Shown here piece by piece: positions 51,908 through 59,431 of a DNA stretch of 64,000 bases (position 1 is its first letter; each line of letters opens with the position of its first letter). The notes beneath the pieces are model-generated. The model made no database searches, had not been told where the DNA came from, and was given only the letters and a program-made list of their open reading frames with translations. This stretch comes from JAOPZW01 sp963835295 (GTDB taxonomy: Bacteria; Actinomycetota; Thermoleophilia; Solirubrobacterales; Solirubrobacteraceae), in NCBI GenBank assembly GCA_963835295.1, contig CAWIEX010000014.1, positions 1,116,001 through 1,180,000 on the forward strand. The letters run 5' to 3'. The position numbers and the translations under genes are program-made.

Positions 51908-52125
51908 CTCGCCGCACGACCATCCGCATCGATCCGATCATGTGCGACGGCCACGGGCTGTGCGCCGAGCTGCTGCCCGAGCACATCCGCCTCGACGACT
52001 GGGGCTACCCGATCGTCGACGCGGAGCCGGTCGCGCCCGAGCTCGTCAAACTCGCCCGCCGCGCCGAGGCGGCGTGCCCGACCCTCGCCCTGCTGCTGGA
52101 GACCCGCCGTGACCGAGCTCGCTGA
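51904..52125 (+). CDS. CxxHxxC-type 3Fe-4S/4Fe-4S ferredoxin
   Basis: 73 aa. C14-x2-H17-x2-C20 and C58-P59 give the three-Cys pattern of actinobacterial single-cluster ferredoxins, with His where a fourth Cys could be. Such ferredoxins often serve P450s, but here there is no P450. The neighbours are a NuoF-like protein and heme membrane proteins, so it probably relays electrons between them. ATG51904 overlaps the upstream stop. GTG of the next gene overlaps its 3' end by 17 nt. Confidence 0.85.
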   Translation: MTRRTTIRIDPIMCDGHGLCAELLPEHIRLDDWGYPIVDAEPVAPELVKLARRAEAACPTLALLLETRRDRAR

Positions 52126-52744
52126 CCGGCCCGCGACCGAGCCCGCCCGGACGCGCACACGCCTCGGGGGCATCGAGCTCAACGAGCTTCTGACGAGCTC
52201 TGCCGCGGCGCTGCTGGCCATCCTGCTGATCTCCGAGGGCATCACGATCCTGGACATGGGCGGCCTGCTCGGCCCGCACATGTTCATCGGGCTGGTGCTG
52301 ATCGGGCCCGTCGCGCTCAAGCTCGCGAGCACCGGCTACCGGTTCGTGCGCTACTACACGGGCGCGCCCGCATACGTGGCCAAGGGGCCGCCCCACGTCG
52401 CGTTGCGGGCCCTCGCCCCGCTGCTCGTGGCCGCCACCGTGATGATCTTCGCCACGGGCGTCTGGCTGCTGTTGCTCGGCCACCACTCCGACCGGGTGCT
52501 CATGCTCCACAAGGTCGCCTTCATCGTGTGGAGCGGCGCCTTCGGAGCCCACTTCCTGGCCTACCTCCCGCGCGCCGCGCGCTCGCTGAGCGGCGCCTGG
52601 GCGACGAGCCCCTCGCGCCGGCCCCGCGCGGCGGGGCGAGGGGTCGCCGCGCTGCTCGTCGCGATCTCGCTCTGCGCCGGGCTCGTGCTCGCGCTCCTGC
52701 TGCTCCCGCACATCGGCGCCTGGCACCGCGACTACGGCTTCTGA
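52109..52744 (+). CDS. b-type-cytochrome-like membrane protein
   Basis: 211 aa with five predicted helices. His residues H57 (GPHMFIGL), H125/H126, H134 and H148 are in or near helices. H134 and H148 are 14 residues apart on neighbouring turns, and together with H57 they could bind heme b as in cytochrome b561 relatives. The last 50 residues hold a basic loop and a final helix. It is the end of the operon, GTG52109. Probable job: electron exchange with quinones. Confidence 0.65.
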   Translation: MTELADRPATEPARTRTRLGGIELNELLTSSAAALLAILLISEGITILDMGGLLGPHMFIGLVLIGPVALKLASTGYRFVRYYTGAPAYVAKGPPHVALRALAPLLVAATVMIFATGVWLLLLGHHSDRVLMLHKVAFIVWSGAFGAHFLAYLPRAARSLSGAWATSPSRRPRAAGRGVAALLVAISLCAGLVLALLLLPHIGAWHRDYGF

Positions 52745-52774
52745 GCCTGGCGCCACGCGTGACGAGCCTCGCGG

Positions 52775-53074
52775 ACGCTGCAAGAGCGCCAGCAGGGCGA
52801 AGGCCACGGCGATGACGCGCAGGGCGCGACGATCGCGCCCATCGCCGGCGGGGCTCCTGAGCTGCCAGACGACCACGGCCGACGCGGCGATCTCGATGAC
52901 CGAGTCGACGCCGAAGCCGGCCAGCGCGAGCGACCCGACGGCCGCCGCGGCCGCGAGCAGGACCGTGCTGCCGACGACGTTCCAGGCGAGCGTCGCGTAT
53001 TCCAGGCGCAGGCCCCGCCGCAGGAGCCGCTCGTGCGTCATCGGCGGGTTCGCAGGACGTGACACGGGGGCCAT
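52775..53074 (-). pseudogene. Truncated cation-efflux-like membrane protein
   Basis: From ATG53041 (or 53074) the minus strand encodes LRRGLRLEYATLAWNVVGSTVLLAAAAAVGSLALAGFGVDSVIEIAASAVVVWQLR (key positions). This is the front half of a cation-diffusion-facilitator-like protein with its DSxxE membrane motif. After about residue 95 (ALLALLQ) the frame runs into Arg/Pro-rich sequence antisense to the neighbouring gene. The second half and metal-binding tail are absent, so it is treated as a truncated gene. Confidence 0.6.
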
Positions 53075-53162
53075 GCTGAGGATATGGGCCGGACAACCGC
53101 TTCGATGGCGGCGGCATTCGGCCGGCGACGGCCGGGAAGTCACGGCCACTAACCTCGGACGC

Positions 53163-53948
53163 GTGCCCGTCGCGCTGCTGGAGCTCGTCCTCGCCCCCGC
53201 CCTCGTCGGCGCCGCGACGCTGGCCGCGCGCCGCTGGGGAGACGGCATTGGCGGGCTGGTCAGCGCGTTCCCGGCCATCGTCGGGCCCGTCCTGCTCATC
53301 GCCGCCCAGGAGCACGGCAGCGCCTTCGCGGCCAAGACGGCGAGCGGGACGCTGCTCGGGCTCGTCGCCCTCAGCGGCTTCGCGCTCGCCTACGGGCGCG
53401 CGGCCCTGCGCGCCGGCTGGCGTGCGAGCCTCGCCGCGGGCTGGGTGACCGCGGCTGTGATCGCGGTGCTGCTCGGGACCGTCAAGGCCGGGCCGCTCGC
53501 CGGGCTCGTCGCCGCCACGCTCTCGCTGCTCGCGGCCCGCTGCGCGCTGCCCAGCGGCGCGGCCACTCTCGCGACGACCCCGGCGCGCCCGCCGCGCTGG
53601 GACCTCGCCCTGCGCATGGTGCTCACGGCGGTGCTCGTCGTGTCGCTGACGGCGGCAGCGAGCCACCTGGGCCCGGTCGTCGGCGGCGTGCTCGCCGCCC
53701 TGCCGACGCTGGCCTCGATCCTCGCGGTCTTCACCCACGAGCAGCACGGTGCGCAGGCCGTCGTCTTCCTATTGCGCGGGATGCTCAGCGGCATGGCCGG
53801 CTTCGTGGTCTTCTGCGCCGTGGTGGCCGTGCTCGTCGACCGAGCCGGCGTGGGGGCGACGTTCACCGTGGCGGCGCTGGCCGCCGTCGGCGTGCAGGCG
53901 GCGACGGCGCTCGCCGCTCGCCGTCCTGCGCTTCCAGGATCCGCTTGA
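53163..53948 (+). CDS. Integral membrane protein, unknown
   Basis: 261 aa with about nine hydrophobic helices in two similar halves (GLVSAFPAIVGPVLLIAAQE near residue 28 and GVLAALPTLASILAVFTHEQ near 178). The halves look like an internal duplication. They share the pattern [SA]AxPx[IL] followed by E[QH], which suggests a transporter with inverted or direct repeats. The start is GTG53163. The 3' end overlaps the convergent SRPBCC gene by 86 nt. Confidence 0.65.
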   Translation: MPVALLELVLAPALVGAATLAARRWGDGIGGLVSAFPAIVGPVLLIAAQEHGSAFAAKTASGTLLGLVALSGFALAYGRAALRAGWRASLAAGWVTAAVIAVLLGTVKAGPLAGLVAATLSLLAARCALPSGAATLATTPARPPRWDLALRMVLTAVLVVSLTAAASHLGPVVGGVLAALPTLASILAVFTHEQHGAQAVVFLLRGMLSGMAGFVVFCAVVAVLVDRAGVGATFTVAALAAVGVQAATALAARRPALPGSA

Positions 53949-54360
53949 TCTCGCGCAGGTCGTTCCAGTTGGCGCGCCGCATCGCCATGGCCATCATCGG
54001 CGCGCCGATCCTCGAGAAGCCCGCGGGCTCGCCGCGGTTGCGCAAGGTCATCAGTGTGCCGCCGTCGGGCAGGTCGGCCCACGTGTAGGTCGTCTCCATC
54101 GGGAACGGCCCCTCGGCCGTGCTCATCACGAAGCGCTCGCCGGGCACGATCTCGCGCACCTCGTAGGTGTAGGACAGGCGCCGGCCCAGGAAGCGCGCCA
54201 CGAACGCCATCCTCGACCCGACCGCGACCGGCGGCGCGGTCTCCCACTCGACCGACTCGATGTTGCGATACCAGCGCGTCGCGTTGTCGGGATCGGCGGC
54301 GTAGGCGGCGACCTCCTCGCGCGGGCGCGCGATCTCGATCTCGGTCACCACATCGACCAT
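53863..54360 (-). CDS. SRPBCC (START-like) family protein
   Basis: 165 aa. VVTEIEIARPREEVAAYAADPDNATRWYRNI (key positions 3-33) begins a Bet v1/START-type hydrophobic pocket. YEVREIVPGERFVMSTAEGPFPMETTYTWADLPDGGTLMTLRN covers the middle strands. Such proteins bind small hydrophobic ligands or act as polyketide-cyclase-like enzymes. The C-terminal 20 residues are Arg/Pro-rich and lie antisense to the membrane gene, so the true stop should be checked. ATG54360. Confidence 0.75.
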   Translation of the reverse strand: MVDVVTEIEIARPREEVAAYAADPDNATRWYRNIESVEWETAPPVAVGSRMAFVARFLGRRLSYTYEVREIVPGERFVMSTAEGPFPMETTYTWADLPDGGTLMTLRNRGEPAGFSRIGAPMMAMAMRRANWNDLREIKRILEAQDGERRAPSPPARRRRPAPPR

Positions 54361-54411
54361 GCCATCACGATAGTCCCGCGCCGCCGGTCGACGGCCGGTA
54401 GCGTGCTGTCC

Positions 54412-55326
54412 ATGCCCTCCCCGTGGCCGGCCCTCGACTACGAGGCGTGGAGCGCGACGTGCGACACGCTCCACGCGCACACCCAGGTGCTCGGCAAGCT
54501 GGCGGCCGAGCTCGCGCCGCCCGAGCCTCAGCTCCAGCACGCGGCCCTGCGGCTGACGACGCGCGGCTGGGAGACGCTCCCGCTGCCCGCGCCCGACGGC
54601 TCTGGAGCCGTCTCCGTCGCCCTGGACCTCCACGCCCACGAGGCGCTCGTCGCCCACAGCGACGGCCGCGCGCAGCGCATCGCGCTGATCCCCGACCGGC
54701 CGGTCGGGGCGGTCACGCGCGAGCTCCTCGACGCCGTCCGCGCCCTCGCCGGCCCCGTCGAGATCGACCCGACGCCGCAGGAGGTGCCGTGGAGCGTCCC
54801 GCTCGACGAGGACGACGAGCACACCACCTATGACACGGGCCAGGTGTCCGCCTACTTCGCCACCGCGACCCAGGCCGCCCTCGTGCTCGCCGCCTTCCGC
54901 GCGCCCTACCGCGGGCGCTCCACGCCGGTCAATGCCTGGTGGGGCTCCTTCGACCTCGCGGTGAACCTCTTCTCGGGCCTCCCGGCCGACCCGCCCTCCG
55001 ACGACTTCATCATGCGCAACGCGATGGACGCCCAGGAGGTCGCCGTCGGCTGGTGGTCGGGCGACCCGCGCTACGGGAAGGCCGCCTTCTACGCCTACGC
55101 GCACCCGGCGCCCGACGGCTTCGCCGAGGCCAAGCTCTCGGCGGGGCGCTGGGACGCCGAGCTGGGCGAGTACGTCCTCGACTGGGACGACGTCGTCGCC
55201 GCCGCCGACCCGCGCGCCCACGCGCTCGAGTTCGCCAGCGCGGCCTTCCGGCATGCGTGCCTGGTCTGCGGGTGGAGCCCCGAGCTCGCGGCCAGCGCCG
55301 AGGGGACCCCGCCGCCGGTGGCGTGA
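54412..55326 (+). CDS. DUF5996 family protein
   Basis: 304 aa soluble protein. The start WPALDYEAWSATCDTLHAHTQVLGKL (key positions 5-30) and the middle VNAWWGSFDLAVNLFSGLPADPPSDDFIMRNAMDAQEVAVGWWSGD (key positions about 175-220) are characteristic of DUF5996. The function is unknown. TAGCGT (54399-54404) 7 nt before ATG54412 suggests a leaderless transcript. The dehalogenase-like gene follows directly. Confidence 0.8.
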   Translation: MPSPWPALDYEAWSATCDTLHAHTQVLGKLAAELAPPEPQLQHAALRLTTRGWETLPLPAPDGSGAVSVALDLHAHEALVAHSDGRAQRIALIPDRPVGAVTRELLDAVRALAGPVEIDPTPQEVPWSVPLDEDDEHTTYDTGQVSAYFATATQAALVLAAFRAPYRGRSTPVNAWWGSFDLAVNLFSGLPADPPSDDFIMRNAMDAQEVAVGWWSGDPRYGKAAFYAYAHPAPDGFAEAKLSAGRWDAELGEYVLDWDDVVAAADPRAHALEFASAAFRHACLVCGWSPELAASAEGTPPPVA

Positions 55327-55328
55327 CG

Positions 55329-56228
55329 ATGACCACCGATCCTCCAGCCGCCGACAGGCCGGTCCGGCCGGCGTGGGTGCCGGACGAGCTGTATCCGTTC
55401 GAGAGTCACTACGCCGACGTGGCGGGCTCACGCGTCCACTACATCGATGAGGGCAGCGGACCGCCGCTGCTGCTTCTGCACGGCAACCCGACCTGGTCGT
55501 TCCTCTACCGCGAGATCATCAAGGGGCTTCGCGATCGCTACCGCTGCATCGCCGTCGACCACCCCGGGTTCGGCCTGTCCTCGCCGGCACCGGGCTACGG
55601 CTTCACGCCGGCCGAGCACGCCGACGTCCTGGAGCAGCTCGTCCTGGGGTTGGGCCTCGGCGACGTGACGATGATGGTCCAGGACTGGGGCGGCCCGATC
55701 GGCTTCGCCGTCGCGACGCGACATCCCGAGCGCTTCGCGGCCTTCGTCATCGCAAACACGTGGGCCTGGCCGAAGGGCGATCCCGGCACGCAGCTCTTCT
55801 CGCGGCTGCTCGGCGGCGCCATCGGGCGCCGGCTGATCCTCAATCGCAACCTGTTCGTCGAGCGCCTCCTCCGCGCCGGCGTGCGCCGGGGGCCGCTGCC
55901 GGAGGCGGTCATGAACGCGTATCGCGGGCCCTTCCCGACGCCGGCCTCGCGGCGGCCGACGGCCGTCTTCCCGCGAGAGATCCTCGCCAGCCGGCCCTTC
56001 CTCGCCGACATCGAGCGGCGCCTTCCCCGGCTGAGCGATCGCCCGGCGCTCATCGTCTGGCCGACGAAGGACGTCGCGTTCGGCGGCCGCGAGCGCCGGC
56101 GCTGGGAGGAGCTCTTCGCCGATCACCGCACGGTCCTGCTGGAGGGGGCTGGTCACTACGTCCAGGAGGACGCCGCCGACGAGATCGTCACCGCGATCCG
56201 GGGCTGGCGCTCGCCAGGACATCCCTGA
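55329..56228 (+). CDS. Haloalkane-dehalogenase-like alpha/beta hydrolase
   Basis: 299 aa. HGNPTWSFLYR (about residues 47-57) forms the oxyanion hole with the halide-binding NPT-W pattern. The nucleophile elbow VQDWGGP (about 117-123) has Asp followed by Trp, as in haloalkane dehalogenases rather than the Ser of esterases. The final GAGHYVQED gives the catalytic His. A Trp/Asp-rich WPTKDVAFGG supplies the third residue. Dehalogenation is plausible but substrates are unknown. ATG55329 is used (GTG55323 overlaps the upstream stop). Confidence 0.82.
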   Translation: MTTDPPAADRPVRPAWVPDELYPFESHYADVAGSRVHYIDEGSGPPLLLLHGNPTWSFLYREIIKGLRDRYRCIAVDHPGFGLSSPAPGYGFTPAEHADVLEQLVLGLGLGDVTMMVQDWGGPIGFAVATRHPERFAAFVIANTWAWPKGDPGTQLFSRLLGGAIGRRLILNRNLFVERLLRAGVRRGPLPEAVMNAYRGPFPTPASRRPTAVFPREILASRPFLADIERRLPRLSDRPALIVWPTKDVAFGGRERRRWEELFADHRTVLLEGAGHYVQEDAADEIVTAIRGWRSPGHP

Positions 56229-56260
56229 GGGGATCACGACTCGACGACGTCGACGGCAGC

Positions 56261-58174
56261 TCAGCGGATCCGGCGGCCCATCTCCTGCGTGTCGTAGCCC
56301 CCGAGGGCCTCGACGGCGGAGCGGAAGGCCGGGCGCTCGAGCAGCTCCCACAGCGGCGCCATGGCGGGGTCGTCCAGCGTCTCGGCTGTCAGGACGAGGT
56401 CGTAGGGCTCGCGGGTGACCGCCACGAAGTCCAGGTCGAAGGCGCGCGCGGCGGCCATGACGCCGAGGCCGGCGTCCGCGCGCTCGGCGGCGACCGCGGC
56501 CGCGACAGCCAGGTGCGTGTGCTCCTCGCGCGCGTACCCGGTGACCGCGTCGGGCGCGATCCCGCGGCGGCCGAGCTCGTGGTCGAGCAGGACCCGCGTT
56601 CCCGCTCCGCGCTGGCGGTTGACGTAGCGCACGTCGGGGCGGGCGAGGTCGCCGATGCCCGCGAGGCCGAGCGGGTTGCCGCGCGCCACGACGAGCCCCT
56701 GCTCGCGATGGACGAGGCGGACGACCGCGATGTCGCGCTCGCCCAGCACGCGATCGACGTAGGGCAGCGTGTACTCGCCGGTCGCGGGGTCGAGGAGGTG
56801 CGAGCCGGCGAGGTGGCACAGGCCGTCGCGCAGGGCGACCAGCCCGCCGAGCGACCCGACGTTCGAGGACGCCAGCGTCACGCCGGGGTCGGTCGCGCGC
56901 AGCTCGGAGGCGGCGAGATCGAGGACGAGGTCGTGCGAGCCCACGGTGACGATCGTGCGGTCGATCTCGCCCACCCCGCGCAGGAGGGCGACGTCGACCT
57001 CCTCGCCGGCGTGGTGGCCCTCGAGGCCCGCCGGCACGACGAGCAGGCCGTCCGCGCGCACGAGCGACGTGAGCACGCCGGCGCCGCGCGGCAGCGGCGT
57101 GGCCACCAGGTCGCCCCCGACGCGCCCGAGGCGGACGCGCACCCAGTCGTCCATGCCCATCGACGAGGCGAGCTTGCGGGCCAGGCGCGCGCGGGCCCGG
57201 GGCCGCTCGGCCGGCGTCGCCCCCTCGAGGGCGGCGAGCAGCGGCGCGGCGAAGATGTCGAAGGTCAGCGAGGCCGAGACCGGGTAGCCCGGAGCGCCGA
57301 GGACCGGCGTGGCCTCGACCGCGCCCAGGACCACCGGGTGCCCGGGCCGGACCGCCACCCCGTGGACGGCGAGCGTGCCCAGGCGCTCGACCACGGCGGC
57401 CGTGTGGTCGTCGCGCCCCGCGCTCGAGCCCGCCACCACGATGACGAGATCGGCGCGCGCGGCGGCGTCGCGCACGGCGGCCGCGATCGCGTCGGGCTCG
57501 TCGCGGACGATCTCGCTGCGCCAGGCGGTGGCGCCGACCGCCTCGGCCTGCGCCATGAGCATGAGCGAGTTCGTGTCGAGGATGACGCCGGGCGCGGGGT
57601 CGGTGCCGACGGGGCGGATCTCGTCACCGGTGGGGAGCACCGCGACGACCGGCGCCCGGTGGACGAGGACGTCGACCGCGCCCGCGGCCGCCGCGGCGGC
57701 GACGTCGACCGCGCGCAGGCGATGCCCGGTGGGCAGCAGCAACTCGGCGGCGCTCACGTCCTCGCCGATCGAGCGCACGTGCTGATAGGGCGCGACCGCG
57801 GCGCGCAGCTCGGCGCGTCCCGCGTCATCGTGGTGGACGTGCTCGCGCATGACGACCGCGTCGAAGCCCTCGGGGATCGGATCGCCGGTGTCGAGGATCA
57901 CGAAGGCCTCGGGCTCGAGGAAGACCGGCGTGCTCTCGCTGGCGCCGACGGTCTCCTGCGCCCGCACGGCGATGCCGTCCATCGCCGAGGCGTCGAACGA
58001 CGGTGAGGAGCGCGTCGCCCACACCGGCTCGGCGGTGACGCGCCCGACGGCCTCGTGCAGGCCGAGGCGCACCGTGTCGACGCGCCCCGGGCACTGCGCC
58101 GCGGCGCACGCGGCGCGCCAGGCCGCCAGCGCCTCGGCGGCCGGGACGTCGCGGATGAACGGCGTGGTGGCCAC
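56261..58174 (-). CDS. moeA: MoeA fused to C-terminal PBP-like domain
   Basis: 637 aa. Residues 1-405 are a MoeA molybdopterin molybdenumtransferase: SAMDGIAVRA (about 64), VLPTGDEI, VVAGSSAGRDDHT (about 243) and GAPGYPVSA (about 290). Residues about 415-630 are a PBP_like domain, with VVARGNPLGLAGIGDLA, HLAVAAAVAAERADAGLGV and ALGGYD. It matches the domain in the regulator at 37478. MoeA inserts Mo (or W) into molybdopterin, and the extra domain may bind the oxyanion. It lies 6 nt after the second moeA gene in the formate dehydrogenase operon. Confidence 0.87.
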   Translation of the reverse strand: MATTPFIRDVPAAEALAAWRAACAAAQCPGRVDTVRLGLHEAVGRVTAEPVWATRSSPSFDASAMDGIAVRAQETVGASESTPVFLEPEAFVILDTGDPIPEGFDAVVMREHVHHDDAGRAELRAAVAPYQHVRSIGEDVSAAELLLPTGHRLRAVDVAAAAAAGAVDVLVHRAPVVAVLPTGDEIRPVGTDPAPGVILDTNSLMLMAQAEAVGATAWRSEIVRDEPDAIAAAVRDAAARADLVIVVAGSSAGRDDHTAAVVERLGTLAVHGVAVRPGHPVVLGAVEATPVLGAPGYPVSASLTFDIFAAPLLAALEGATPAERPRARARLARKLASSMGMDDWVRVRLGRVGGDLVATPLPRGAGVLTSLVRADGLLVVPAGLEGHHAGEEVDVALLRGVGEIDRTIVTVGSHDLVLDLAASELRATDPGVTLASSNVGSLGGLVALRDGLCHLAGSHLLDPATGEYTLPYVDRVLGERDIAVVRLVHREQGLVVARGNPLGLAGIGDLARPDVRYVNRQRGAGTRVLLDHELGRRGIAPDAVTGYAREEHTHLAVAAAVAAERADAGLGVMAAARAFDLDFVAVTREPYDLVLTAETLDDPAMAPLWELLERPAFRSAVEALGGYDTQEMGRRIR

Positions 58175-58180
58175 GACTCG

Positions 58181-59419
58181 CTATGTGTACAGCGTGACGT
58201 CGACCTCGGTGCCCGCCTGCAGCCCCGTCGCCTCGTCGGGGACGACGACGTAGCCGTCCGCGGCGCTCAGGATCGACAGGAGGGCCGAGGCTCCGAACAG
58301 CGGCGAGGCGATGCCGTCGCGCACGGCGACCTGGACGATGTCCAGGCGCCCGGCGGCCGAGGGCACGTCGCGCTCGAGCCGCGCACGGGTCGACGCCTGC
58401 GCGGGCGCACGCGTGACGCCGCCGACGAGCCGGACGAGCGGCATCCCGACCAGTCTGAACACGACCAGGGCCGAGCGCGGATTGCCCGGCAGCCCAATGA
58501 CCGGCACGCCGCCGCAGTCGGCCAGCAGCGTCGGCTTGCCGGGCCGCAGGGCGAGCCCGTGCGCCCAGATGCCCGGCTTGCCCAGCCCCGCCACGACGGC
58601 GGCGGTCTCGTCGCGGGCGCCGACCGAGGAGCCCGCCGAAACGACCACCACGTCGCTCGTCGCCACCGCCTCGCCCAGGACCGCGGCCAGCGCGTCGTGG
58701 TCGTCGGGGACGATCCCGCGCGGGTCGGGCTCGCCGCCGGCGTCGCGCACGAGCGCGGCCAGCGCCACCGCGGTGGCGTCGCGGACCTGCCCGGCGGCGA
58801 GCGCCGCCGTCGCCGGGTCGACGACCTCGTCGCCGGTGGACACGATGGCCACGCGCGGGCGGGCGTGGACGCGCACGTCCGTCACCCCGGCGGCGGCCAG
58901 CAGCCCGAGGTCCTGCGCGCGCAGCGCGCGGCCGGCGGGCACGAGCTCGGTCCCGGCGGCCGCGTCCTCGTCGGCGCGCACGAGGCCGTCGCCCGGCGCG
59001 GCCGGCCGGACGACCTCGATCGTCCCGGCCATCGCCTCCTGGGTGTGCTCGACCATCACGACCGCGTCGGCGCCCTCGGGGATGACGCCGCCGGTGGGCA
59101 TGGCGAACGCGGTCCCCGGCGCGACCGCGCCGTCCGGCGAGCGGCCCATCGCCACCGCGCCGGTGACCTCGAGGTAGCCGGGCAGCCCCTCGGACGCGCC
59201 GTAGGTGTCGGCCGCCCGCACCGCGTAGCCGTCGACGGTCGAGCGCGCGAAGCCCGGGAGGTCATGCGGCGCGTGCACGGGCTCGGCGGGCACGCGGCCG
59301 TGGGCCCGGCCCAGCTCGACGGTCTCGACCGCGGTGCGCCGCGCCGGCCGGAAGCCCGCCAGGGCCTCCCCCACCGTCCTGACCGCGAAGAACTCCTTGT
59401 GGGTCGCCGGGCCGGCCAT
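58181..59419 (-). CDS. moeA: MoeA, molybdopterin molybdenumtransferase
   Basis: 412 aa, complete single-copy MoeA layout: RSTVDGYAVRAAD (about 50), AMPTGGVIPEGADAVVMVE (about 107-125), VSTGDEVVDP, VSAGSSVGARDET (about 265) and GLPGNPRSALV (about 300), then a beta-barrel end. It catalyses metal insertion into adenylylated molybdopterin. Two MoeA forms in one operon suggest separate handling of Mo and W or of two insertion steps. Gap of 12 nt to the upstream NuoEF-like gene. Confidence 0.88.
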   Translation of the reverse strand: MAGPATHKEFFAVRTVGEALAGFRPARRTAVETVELGRAHGRVPAEPVHAPHDLPGFARSTVDGYAVRAADTYGASEGLPGYLEVTGAVAMGRSPDGAVAPGTAFAMPTGGVIPEGADAVVMVEHTQEAMAGTIEVVRPAAPGDGLVRADEDAAAGTELVPAGRALRAQDLGLLAAAGVTDVRVHARPRVAIVSTGDEVVDPATAALAAGQVRDATAVALAALVRDAGGEPDPRGIVPDDHDALAAVLGEAVATSDVVVVSAGSSVGARDETAAVVAGLGKPGIWAHGLALRPGKPTLLADCGGVPVIGLPGNPRSALVVFRLVGMPLVRLVGGVTRAPAQASTRARLERDVPSAAGRLDIVQVAVRDGIASPLFGASALLSILSAADGYVVVPDEATGLQAGTEVDVTLYT

Positions 59420-59431
59420 GGACCGACCCGC

